DNA of 64,000 nucleotides, from positions 31,296 through 95,295 of the forward strand of contig DHHQ01000018.1 in NCBI GenBank assembly GCA_002403375.1. Direction: 5' to 3'. Below, piece by piece: positions 36,683 through 44,175 of the stretch. The notes beneath the pieces are model-generated. The model was not told the DNA's origin and did no database searches. It saw only the letters and a list, made by a program, of their open reading frames with translations. The DNA comes from Thiobacillus denitrificans. GTDB lineage: Bacteria > Pseudomonadota > Gammaproteobacteria > Burkholderiales > Thiobacillaceae. The position numbers and the translations under genes were made by a program. Numbering within the stretch: the first letter of the stretch is position 1; each line of letters begins with the position of its first letter.

Positions 36683-39163
36683 TCAGACGGCCGGTTCGGG
36701 CCGCGGGCGCTCGGCGGCGGCCGGGGCAGGGGCCTGCTTGAAGTCGGACAGGCGCAGCGCGTTCAGCACCACCAGCAGCGAGCTCGCCGACATGCCGATG
36801 CCGGCGAGCCACGGGGTGACGTAGCCGAGCGCGGCGGCGGGGATGGCGATCAGGTTGTAGCCGAGCGCCCAGCCGAGGTTCTCGCGGATGATCTTCTGCG
36901 TCTTGCGGGCGAGCGCGACGCCTTCCGAGAGGGTGGCGAGGCGGCTGCCGAGCATCACCATGTCGGCGGCGGCCTGCGCGACGTCGGCGCCTTCGCCCAT
37001 CGCGATCGACACCTGCGCGCCGGCGAGCACCGGCGCGTCGTTGATGCCGTCGCCGACCATGGCGACGATGCGGCCCTGGTCCTGCAGCGTCTTCACGTAG
37101 GCGAGCTTGTCCTCCGGCAGCGCGCCGGCGTGCCAGTCGTCGATCCCGAGCTGCTGCGCCATCGCCTCGACGGCGCCTTCGGCGTCGCCCGATACCAGGT
37201 GCAGGCGCAGCCCCTGCTGCCTGAGTGCGGCGAGCGCGACGGCGGCGTCGGCGCGCGGGGTGTCGGCGAGCGCGAACCACGCGATCAGTTCGTTCTCTTC
37301 GGCGAGCGCGACCCAAGTCTCGCCGCCCGCGGACGCCGGCGGCGTCTCGCCGGCGGCGGCGAAGCGCGGTGCGCCGAGGCGATACGGGCGCCCGTCGATG
37401 CGGCCTTCGACGCCGCGTCCCGGGGTGTTGCGGATGTCGGCGGCGGCGAGCACCGAACTGGCGGCGTCGCGGATTGCGCGTGCGATCGGATGCTCGGAGC
37501 CCGCCTCGAGCGCGGCGGCGATCGCGCTCACCTCGTCCGCGCTGCGTCCGCCCAGCGGCACCACGCGCCGCACCGACAGGCGTCCGAGGGTGAGCGTGCC
37601 GGTCTTGTCGAGCACCAGGTCGGTGGCGCGCGCCAGCGTCTCCAGCGCGTGGCCGCGCGTGGTCAGCAGGCCCAGCCGCGTCAGCCGGCCGGTGCCGGTG
37701 GTGAGCGCGGTGGGGGTGGCGAGGCCGAGCGCGCAGGGGCAGGTGACGACGAGGATCGACACCACGATCCACAGCACCTTCGACGGGTCGACGACGTACC
37801 ACGCCACGCCGACTGCCGCGGTGATGACGAGCAGCAGGCCGACGAACCAGGCGGCGGCGCGGTCGGCCAGCTGGCCGATGCGCGGCTTTTCGCTCTGCGC
37901 GCGGTCGAGCAGGCGTACGATCGACGCCAGCCGGGTATCGGCGCCGAGTTTCTCGACGCGCACGACCAGCGGGCTCGCCTGGTTGAGGCTGCCGCCGACG
38001 ACCTTCGCGTCTCGGCGTTTCGACACCGGCAGCGACTCGCCGGTCAGCATCGCCTCGCTCACCGCGCTTTCGCCCTCGACCACCACGCCGTCGGCGGGCA
38101 GCGTCTCGCCGGGGCGCACCAGCACGTGGTCGCCCACCGCGAGGCGTGCGACCGGCACCGTCTCCTCGTCGCGCGCGGGCCAGTCGGGCAGGCGCGTGGT
38201 GGCGGCGGGAATCAGCTTGACCAGCTCCTCGACCGCGGCGCCGGCGCGGCGGCGCGCGTTCATCTCGAGGAAGCGCCCGGTCAGCAGCAGGAAGACGAAC
38301 ATGGTGACCGAGTCGTAGTACACCTCGCCCTCGCCGGAGAAGGTGCTGTAGACGCTGGCGGCGAAGGCGGTGCCGATGCCGAGCGCGACGGGGACGTCCA
38401 TGCCGAGCGTGCGGCGCCTGAAGTCGCGCCACGTGCCGATGAAGAACGGCCACGCCGAATAGCCGACCACCGGGATCGTCAGGATCAGGCTCGCCCAGCG
38501 CATCAGCAGCCGGATCTCGTCGGTCATGTCGGTCGCGGTGTAGGTCGGCAGCGCGTACATCATCACCTGCATCATGCCGAGGCCGGCGATCGCCAGCCGC
38601 TTGATCGCGGTGTTGCGCTCGCGCCGGTGGACGTCGTCGGAGCGGCCCGGGTCGAAGGGGTGGGCGATGTAGCCGATGTCGGAGACCGCCTTGAGGATCG
38701 CCGACAGCTGGATGCGGCTGTTGTCCCAGCGCACCCGCGCGCGCCGCGTCGCGTAGTTGATCTCGACCGAGAGCACGCCGGGCAGCGCGGCGATGTGGCG
38801 CTCGTTCAGCCAGATGCACGCGGCGCAGACGATGTTCTCGAGGATCAGCGCGGCCTCGCGGATGTTCTCCGCCTCGACCCTGACGAAGCTTTCCTGGATC
38901 TCGGGCAGGTCGTACAGGCCCAGCTGCGCGAGCTCGGCCTCGGCCTCGCGCGCGGTGGCGGGCAGGGCGGTGCGGTGGTGGTAGTAGGCGCCCTGGCCGC
39001 TGTCGATGATGGTCTGCGCCACCGCCTGGCAGCCGCGGCAGCACGCGTCCCGGGTCTCGCCTTCGAACTCGACGGGGTAGTGGGCGCCGGCCGGCACCGG
39101 CAGGCCGCAGTGGAAGCAGCCAGAAAAAGACGGGGCGTTCGTGAGCCCAGGAGAGTCGGTCAC
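36683..39163 (-). CDS. ccoI: Copper-translocating P-type ATPase CcoI (FixI-like)
   Basis: An 826-residue P1B ATPase that supplies copper for the cbb3 oxidase. It has a Cys-rich N-terminal domain (CFHC 16-19, CCRGC 41-45), a heavy-metal-associated-like domain with CAAC (113-116), the membrane metal site CPC in VTCPCALGLATP, phosphorylation motif DKTGTLT and GDGINDAPVLA. The GTG at 39163 fits the family N-terminus and is preceded by GCGGGG; the open frame runs 57 codons further without homology. ccoS follows. Confidence 0.95.
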   Translation of the reverse strand: MTDSPGLTNAPSFSGCFHCGLPVPAGAHYPVEFEGETRDACCRGCQAVAQTIIDSGQGAYYHHRTALPATAREAEAELAQLGLYDLPEIQESFVRVEAENIREAALILENIVCAACIWLNERHIAALPGVLSVEINYATRRARVRWDNSRIQLSAILKAVSDIGYIAHPFDPGRSDDVHRRERNTAIKRLAIAGLGMMQVMMYALPTYTATDMTDEIRLLMRWASLILTIPVVGYSAWPFFIGTWRDFRRRTLGMDVPVALGIGTAFAASVYSTFSGEGEVYYDSVTMFVFLLLTGRFLEMNARRRAGAAVEELVKLIPAATTRLPDWPARDEETVPVARLAVGDHVLVRPGETLPADGVVVEGESAVSEAMLTGESLPVSKRRDAKVVGGSLNQASPLVVRVEKLGADTRLASIVRLLDRAQSEKPRIGQLADRAAAWFVGLLLVITAAVGVAWYVVDPSKVLWIVVSILVVTCPCALGLATPTALTTGTGRLTRLGLLTTRGHALETLARATDLVLDKTGTLTLGRLSVRRVVPLGGRSADEVSAIAAALEAGSEHPIARAIRDAASSVLAAADIRNTPGRGVEGRIDGRPYRLGAPRFAAAGETPPASAGGETWVALAEENELIAWFALADTPRADAAVALAALRQQGLRLHLVSGDAEGAVEAMAQQLGIDDWHAGALPEDKLAYVKTLQDQGRIVAMVGDGINDAPVLAGAQVSIAMGEGADVAQAAADMVMLGSRLATLSEGVALARKTQKIIRENLGWALGYNLIAIPAAALGYVTPWLAGIGMSASSLLVVLNALRLSDFKQAPAPAAAERPRPEPAV

Positions 39164-39569
39164 GAAGCGCCCCGCAGGAAGACGCCGCCGTCGGCCAGGT
39201 CCGGGAGAGAGGTCGGACCGGCCGCCGGCGTCGAGCACAGCCTTGTTACAGCCCCCGCCGGTGCCGCCCCGCGCCACCGGGTTGATGGACGGGTCTGCAT
39301 CGCCTGCGCCGCGGCTTGTGGCCGCGGCGACCAAACGGGTCGTGTTGACAGCGTATTGGGTGTAGCCATTCTTCCCTACTGCAATATCCGGTGAACGAAG
39401 CGCCGAGCTTGCGGCGCCAAACCGGCATTATAAAAGCGTGTGGGCTTTGCTCCGCCTGTCGTCGGACCGGGGAGAGATAGCAGTATTGAAGATGTGCATA
39501 TCATAATATGTGGAATGGCGGCGGCGCAAGCCCGTTAGACTCCGGGAGCGAATCCGCTACCATGAAGCC
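39164..39569. other. 406-bp gene-poor divergent region between ccoI and aat
   Basis: No confident gene. On the minus strand a 69-codon ORF (39160-39369) has a GGGAAG ribosome-binding site, and its stop overlaps the ccoI GTG as GTGA; its composition looks like random GC-rich translation. A TATAAT box is present on the minus strand near 39429. On the plus strand TTGACA occurs near 39347. No FNR/Anr box of consensus quality was seen. Confidence 0.4.
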
Positions 39570-40256
39570 ATGAGCAAAAGGCTTCCGGACACCTCGTTCT
39601 TTCCCCCGGTCGAAACCGCGCTCGCCGATCCCAACGGCCTGTTGGCGATGGGCGGCGATCTTTCCGTCGAGCGCCTGCTCGATGCCTACCGTCACGGCAT
39701 CTTTCCGTGGTTCAACCCGGGCGAGCCCATCCTGTGGTGGAGTCCCGACCCGCGCATGGTGCTGGTGCCGGGAGAGGTGCGCGTCACCCGCTCGCTCGCC
39801 AAGCGGATGCGCAACGCCGGCTTCGAGCTGCGCGTCGACACTGCCTTCGCCGACGTCATGCGCGGGTGTGCGGGGCCCCGCGAGGGGACGGGCGGCACCT
39901 GGATCTCGCCGGCGATGGTGGCGGCCTACACCCGCCTGTTCGATGCCGGCTACGCCCATTCGGTCGAGACCTGGCGCGACGGCCGCCTGGTCGGCGGCCT
40001 TTACGGCGTGGCGATCGGCCGCATGTTCTACGGCGAGTCGATGTTCAGCCGCGAGCCCGACGCGTCCAAGGTCGCGCTGGTGCGCCTCGTGTGGCAGCTC
40101 GAGGCGTGGGGCTTCGGCCTCGTCGACTGCCAGATGGAGACTGCGCACCTCGCCAGCATGGGCGCCCGCACGATGCCGCGTGCCGCGTTCACGGCACGGG
40201 TGGCGGAATTGGTAAACTTGCCGCATCTGTCCGGTCCCTGGACCTTTAACGCGTAA
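39570..40256 (+). CDS. aat: Leucyl/phenylalanyl-tRNA--protein transferase
   Basis: A 228-residue enzyme adding Leu or Phe to proteins with N-terminal Lys/Arg, marking them for ClpAP. Family motifs are LLAMGGDLS, YRHGIFPWF, WWSPDPRMVL, GTWISPAMVAAY and GYAHSVETW, and FYGESMFS. ATG 39570 (MSKRLPDTSF) was chosen over an upstream in-frame start because it matches the family N-terminus. Its last base is shared with the bpt start (TAATG). Confidence 0.96.
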   Translation: MSKRLPDTSFFPPVETALADPNGLLAMGGDLSVERLLDAYRHGIFPWFNPGEPILWWSPDPRMVLVPGEVRVTRSLAKRMRNAGFELRVDTAFADVMRGCAGPREGTGGTWISPAMVAAYTRLFDAGYAHSVETWRDGRLVGGLYGVAIGRMFYGESMFSREPDASKVALVRLVWQLEAWGFGLVDCQMETAHLASMGARTMPRAAFTARVAELVNLPHLSGPWTFNA

Positions 40257-40978
40257 TGCACCCCACCGAGCCGCCCTTCCAGCGCATCCAGTTCTACCTG
40301 ACCGCGCACTACGACTGCAGCTACCTCGAGGGGCGGCGCGCACGCTCGCAGGTCGCCACCCCCGCCCACCTGATCGACAGCCATGCCTACAGCGCGCTGA
40401 TCCGCGCGGGCTTTCGCCGCAGCGGCCAGTTCACCTACCGCCCCCACTGCGAGCAGTGCAACGCCTGCGTGCCGGTGCGGGTCGACGTTTCGGGCTTCGT
40501 TCCCAGCCGCACCCAGCGGCGCTGCCTCAAGCGCAACCGGCACCTGGCGGCGCGCTTCCTGCCGCTTGATTTCCGCGACGAGCACTACGCGCTCTACCGC
40601 AGCTACCTCGGCAGCCGCCACGCCGGCGGCGGCATGGACCGCGACGGCCCGGAGCAGTACACGCAGTTCCTGCTGTCGTCGAACGTCGACAGCGTGATGG
40701 TCGAGTTCCGCGACGGCGATGCGCTCGTCATGGTTTCGGTGATCGACCAGGTCGACGACGGCATTTCCGCGGTCTACACCTTCTTCGACCCCGCGCGCGA
40801 GCAGATGAGCCTCGGCGTCTACGGGGTGCTGTGGCAGATCGAACTCGCGCGGCGGCTCGACCTGCCCTATCTCTACCTCGGCTACTGGATCGCCGAGAGC
40901 CGCAAGATGGCGTACAAGAAGCAGTACCCCCCGCTGGAAGGCCTGGTCGACGGCGCCTGGCAGGTGCTCGACGCATGA
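40256..40978 (+). CDS. bpt: Aspartate/glutamate leucyltransferase (Bpt)
   Basis: A 240-residue protein of the arginyltransferase-like Bpt family, which adds Leu to proteins with N-terminal Asp or Glu. Visible are the Cys-rich N-terminal segment YRPHCEQCNACVPVRV, the basic stretch RTQRRCLKRNRHL, and the C-terminal YLYLGYWIAESRKMAYKK. It is coupled to aat by a 1-nt overlap, so both branches of the bacterial N-end rule are co-expressed here. Confidence 0.95.
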   Translation: MHPTEPPFQRIQFYLTAHYDCSYLEGRRARSQVATPAHLIDSHAYSALIRAGFRRSGQFTYRPHCEQCNACVPVRVDVSGFVPSRTQRRCLKRNRHLAARFLPLDFRDEHYALYRSYLGSRHAGGGMDRDGPEQYTQFLLSSNVDSVMVEFRDGDALVMVSVIDQVDDGISAVYTFFDPAREQMSLGVYGVLWQIELARRLDLPYLYLGYWIAESRKMAYKKQYPPLEGLVDGAWQVLDA

Positions 40979-41835
40979 GGGCATGGCTCAGGACAGCCGC
41001 CGTACTGGCGGCGCTCTCGGGCTGCGCGCTCACCGTGAGCGACCCGCGCGCCCTCAGGCCGATCGACAGCTTCGTGCCGTCTGCGGAGGACCCGCGCGTC
41101 TGGGTCGAGCCCGGCCACGAGGCCTACGGCGCGCGCGTCGCGGCGGCGCTGCCGGCGGCGATCGCGCGGGTCGAGGCGGGCCACTACCTGCCGTTCGCCC
41201 GTCCGCCGCGCGTTTACGTGTGCGGCACCGACGCCTGCTTCCGGCGCTACGTGCTGACGCCGAAACTGTCGGCCGCGGTGGTGCCGGACAACCGGCTGAT
41301 CCTGTCGCCGGCGCTCGACGGCCGCGAAAGCCATCGCCTTGCCCGGCTGCTGACGCACGAGCTCGCGCACCTGCATCTCGGGCAGCGTATCGGCCACTAT
41401 CACAGCACCGTGCCGGTGTGGTTCCACGAAGGCTGGGCGTCGCTCGTCGCCGAGGGCGGCGGCGCCGACTACGCGACCGACGCCCAGGTTCGCGAGGCGG
41501 TCCGCGCCGGCCAGCGGGTGAACCTCGGCGCGCGCGACACCCCCGACCGGCGCCACCGCGCCAGCGCGTCCAACCTCGACATCTTCGCGTTCTACCGCCA
41601 GGCCATGCTGCTGGTCGGCTGGCTGAAGGCGCAGGACGAGGCGCGCTTCCGCGAGCTCGCGCTCGCGGTGCAGGCCGACACCGATTTCGAGATCGCCTTC
41701 TGGAACGTCTACGGCCGCGCGCCGGCCGACCGCCTCGCCGGGTTCTTCGACAGCGTGCTCGGCGGAACGCCGGGAACCGACGATAATTCTCCGATCCAGG
41801 CCGCACCCGCCAAACCTGAAGCCCCTACACGATGA
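40975..41835 (+). CDS. Lipoprotein with HExxH metalloprotease-like domain
   Basis: A 286-residue protein with lipobox LSGC (Cys-17) and a gluzincin-like motif: THELAH (zinc ligands His-128, His-132, catalytic Glu-129) and a downstream HEGWASL (Glu-152 as possible third ligand). It resembles peptidase-MA-like proteins. Two cysteines (VCGTDAC) may form a disulfide. It probably acts at a membrane on the periplasmic side; substrate unknown. Its start overlaps bpt (ATGA) and its end overlaps thyA by 4 nt. Confidence 0.8.
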   Translation: MRAWLRTAAVLAALSGCALTVSDPRALRPIDSFVPSAEDPRVWVEPGHEAYGARVAAALPAAIARVEAGHYLPFARPPRVYVCGTDACFRRYVLTPKLSAAVVPDNRLILSPALDGRESHRLARLLTHELAHLHLGQRIGHYHSTVPVWFHEGWASLVAEGGGADYATDAQVREAVRAGQRVNLGARDTPDRRHRASASNLDIFAFYRQAMLLVGWLKAQDEARFRELALAVQADTDFEIAFWNVYGRAPADRLAGFFDSVLGGTPGTDDNSPIQAAPAKPEAPTR

Positions 41836-42626
41836 AACCCTACCTCGACCTGATGCGCCACGTGCTCGAGCACGGTACCCGCAAAGACGACCGCACCGGC
41901 ACCGGCACGCTGTCGGTGTTCGGCTGGCAGATGCGCTACGACCTCGGCGCCGGCTTCCCGCTGGTCACCACCAAGAAGTGCCACCTGCGCTCGATCATCC
42001 ACGAGCTGCTGTGGTTCCTGCAGGGCGACACCAATATCCGCTATCTGAAGGAAAACGGCGTCTCGATCTGGGACGAGTGGGCCGACGAGCAGGGCAACCT
42101 CGGCCCGGTGTACGGCCACCAGTGGCGTTCCTGGGCGAAGCCCGACGGCGGCACGATCGACCAGATCAGCGAGGCCGTGAAGGCGCTCCGGACCAACCCC
42201 GACTCGCGCCGCATCATCGTCTCGGCGTGGAACGTCGCCGATCTCGACAAGATGGCGCTGGCGCCGTGCCATGCGTTCTTCCAGTTCTACGTCGCCGACG
42301 GCAAACTGAGTTGCCAGCTCTACCAGCGCAGCGCCGACATCTTCCTCGGCGTGCCGTTCAACATCGCGTCCTACGCGCTGCTGACGATGATGATGGCGCA
42401 GGTGACCGGGTTGAAGCCCGGCGATTTCGTCCACACGCTCGGCGACGCGCATCTGTATCTCAACCACCTCGACCAGGCGCGCGAGCAGCTCGCGCGCGCG
42501 CCGCGCCCGCTGCCGGTGATGAAGCTCAATCCAAACGTTGCGGACATCTTCGGCTTCCGCTTCGAGGACTTCACGCTCGAAGGCTACGACCCGCACCCCG
42601 CGATCAAGGCGCCGGTGGCGGTATGA
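41832..42626 (+). CDS. thyA: Thymidylate synthase
   Basis: A 264-residue enzyme, the same length as E. coli ThyA, converting dUMP to dTMP with methylenetetrahydrofolate. The catalytic Cys-146 lies in LAPCHAFFQFYV, with RSIIHELLWFLQGDTN and LYQRSADIFLGVPFNIASYA. It overlaps folA by 4 nt (ATGA), the usual pairing since ThyA produces dihydrofolate that FolA recycles. Confidence 0.98.
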   Translation: MKPYLDLMRHVLEHGTRKDDRTGTGTLSVFGWQMRYDLGAGFPLVTTKKCHLRSIIHELLWFLQGDTNIRYLKENGVSIWDEWADEQGNLGPVYGHQWRSWAKPDGGTIDQISEAVKALRTNPDSRRIIVSAWNVADLDKMALAPCHAFFQFYVADGKLSCQLYQRSADIFLGVPFNIASYALLTMMMAQVTGLKPGDFVHTLGDAHLYLNHLDQAREQLARAPRPLPVMKLNPNVADIFGFRFEDFTLEGYDPHPAIKAPVAV

Positions 42627-43123
42627 GCGCGAACAAGCCACGCGTCAGCGTCATCGCCGCGCTCGCCAGCAACGGCGTCATCGGCATCGAGAACCGCCTG
42701 CCGTGGCGGCTGCCGGAGGACCTCGCCCACTTCAAGACGCTGACGCTCGGCCACCCGATCCTGATGGGGCGCAAGACGTTCGAGTCGCTCGGTCGGCCGC
42801 TGCCGGGGCGCACCAACGTGGTCATCACCCGCAATCCCGACTATTGCACGGAAGGCTGCCTCACCGCCGACTCGATCCCCGCCGCGCTCGCCCTGTGCGG
42901 GGATGCCGACGAGGTCTTCTTCATCGGCGGCGCCGACCTCTACGCCCAGGCGATCCCGCTCGCCGACCGTCTGTATCTCACCGAAGTCGACGTCGAAGCG
43001 ACGGGTGACGCCTGGTTTCCCGACTACGACCGCGGCGCGTTCAGGGAGGTCTCACGCGAGTCGCACATCGGTGCGAAGGGCGATGCACTGCGGTTCGACT
43101 TCGTGGTGTACGAGCGGCGCTGA
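42623..43123 (+). CDS. folA: Dihydrofolate reductase
   Basis: A 166-residue DHFR. The N-terminal VIAALASNGVIG, substrate region NRLPWRLPEDLAHFK with the proton-donating acid (Asp-33), ILMGRKTFESLG and VFFIGGADLYAQAI are typical. It is co-translated with thyA. It ends 83 nt before a small separate gene. Confidence 0.97.
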   Translation: MSANKPRVSVIAALASNGVIGIENRLPWRLPEDLAHFKTLTLGHPILMGRKTFESLGRPLPGRTNVVITRNPDYCTEGCLTADSIPAALALCGDADEVFFIGGADLYAQAIPLADRLYLTEVDVEATGDAWFPDYDRGAFREVSRESHIGAKGDALRFDFVVYERR

Positions 43124-43206
43124 ACGGGGTGTCCAGCGCCGGCGCGGCCGCTTTCGTGGCGCGAATCTTGCTGGATAACACCCGGTGCAATCAAAGGGAG
43201 ACGACC

Positions 43207-43449
43207 ATGTCCGATCTGAGCCCGCTCGAAGTGCATTTTCCCCGCCTGGTCGCCGACATCCAGGCCGTCTGGGGCTCGCCCGCCAGTTTCGGGCGACTGC
43301 AGGAACTGCTGGTGGACAGCCGCGGCGGCCGCCAGGGCTTTCCGGAGGCGGTGTATTCCGACCTGTCGCTGCTGCTGTCGCTGGTTCCGCGTCCCAGGGG
43401 GCCCTACGACATCTGGAGCGAAGCGATGGACGCCGACGGCACTGCCTGA
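43207..43449 (+). CDS. Small protein of unknown function (80 residues)
   Basis: I do not recognise this protein. It has a good GGGAG ribosome-binding site and ATG at 43207, and a balanced amino-acid composition (MSDLSPLEVHFPRLVADIQ) unlike shadow frames. It lacks a signal peptide and membrane helices and looks like a small soluble, largely helical protein. It follows folA by 83 nt and is followed by a strong terminator, so it closes the aat-bpt-thyA-folA unit or is transcribed with it. Confidence 0.65.
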   Translation: MSDLSPLEVHFPRLVADIQAVWGSPASFGRLQELLVDSRGGRQGFPEAVYSDLSLLLSLVPRPRGPYDIWSEAMDADGTA

Positions 43450-43482
43450 TCGGCCGCGCAGGACGCGGGCGTCCCGCCCATG

Positions 43483-43510
43483 AAAAACGGGGTCGATCGA
43501 CCCCGTTTTT
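43483..43510. terminator. Bidirectional rho-independent terminator
   Basis: A perfect 28-nt palindrome: five A, CGGGGTCGA, TCGACCCCG, five T. It lies between the convergent 80-residue protein gene and slyD, so it can serve both. Confidence 0.9.
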
Positions 43511-43534
43511 CGTTGCCCGCTGCGAAGCGGCTTT

Positions 43535-44020
43535 TCAGTGCTGGTGGCCGTGTTCGCCGTGCACGTGGCCGTGGTCGAGCTCTTCGGTGGTCGCCGCGCG
43601 CACCTCGCGCACCGTGACGTCGAAGTGCAGCGTCTGGCCCGCCAGCGGGTGGTTGCCGTCGATGGTGACCTGGTCGCCGTCGACCGCGGTCACGGTGACG
43701 ACCTCGACGCCGTGGTCGGTCTGCGCATGGAACTGCATGCCGACGCCGATCTGCTCGGCGCCGCCGAACATGCTGGCGGGGAGCGTCTGGGTGAGGGCGG
43801 GGTTGCGTTCGCCGTAGGCGTCGGCCGCCGCGATGCTCACCGAGAAGGCGTCGCCGACGCCGCGGCCGGCGAGCGCCTGCTCGAGACCGGGGATGATGTT
43901 GCCGTGGCCGTGCAGGTAGGCAAGCGGCTGGCCGTGCTGCTCGGAGGCGTCGAGCACCTCGCCGGCGTCGTTGGTGAGGCGGTAGTCGAGGGTGACGACG
44001 GCGTCCTGGGAAATCTGCAT
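43535..44020 (-). CDS. slyD: FKBP-type peptidyl-prolyl isomerase SlyD
   Basis: A 161-residue SlyD: FKBP domain starting VVTLDYRLTNDAGEVLDAS, the GHGNIIPGLEQALAGRGVGD segment with the insert-in-flap chaperone domain (residues about 70-125), and a short His-rich tail (DHGHVHGEHGHQH) for metal binding. It acts in the cytoplasm as a folding helper and nickel chaperone. It is flanked by two terminators, so it is transcribed alone. Confidence 0.95.
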   Translation of the reverse strand: MQISQDAVVTLDYRLTNDAGEVLDASEQHGQPLAYLHGHGNIIPGLEQALAGRGVGDAFSVSIAAADAYGERNPALTQTLPASMFGGAEQIGVGMQFHAQTDHGVEVVTVTAVDGDQVTIDGNHPLAGQTLHFDVTVREVRAATTEELDHGHVHGEHGHQH

Positions 44021-44128
44021 GAGGGGTCCTGTGGAAAAGTGGGTGAATGCGGCGGCGAGCGGAGTCTGCCGGCGAAGTCGGCTTGCGCGCGACGAGCCTC
44101 GAGTATAAGGGCTCGAGCTTCGCCCAAC

Positions 44129-44155
44129 AAAAAACGGGGCCGATGGCCCCGTTTT
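44129..44155 (-). terminator. Rho-independent terminator after fccB
   Basis: A stem of A-rich ACGGGGCC pairing with GGCCCCGT, a GAT loop and flanking A/T runs on both sides. It lies just downstream of the fccB stop (minus strand) and upstream of slyD. Its core resembles the terminator at 43483. Confidence 0.8.
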
Positions 44156-44175
44156 TCTTCCCTGCACCGCGCTGA

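Noticed and set aside
39164..39569. A riboswitch or FNR/Anr box in the ccoI-aat divergent region
   Set aside because: I saw no recognisable cobalamin or metal riboswitch core and no TTGAT-N4-ATCAA motif. Only generic promoter-like boxes are present.
40194..40214. A tRNA-Leu-like 5' half (GCACGGGTGGCGGAATTGGTA) inside the end of aat
   Set aside because: The sequence codes the conserved C-terminal part of Aat in frame, and no anticodon arm or matching acceptor 3' half follows. The resemblance to the tRNA-Leu at 7568 is chance.
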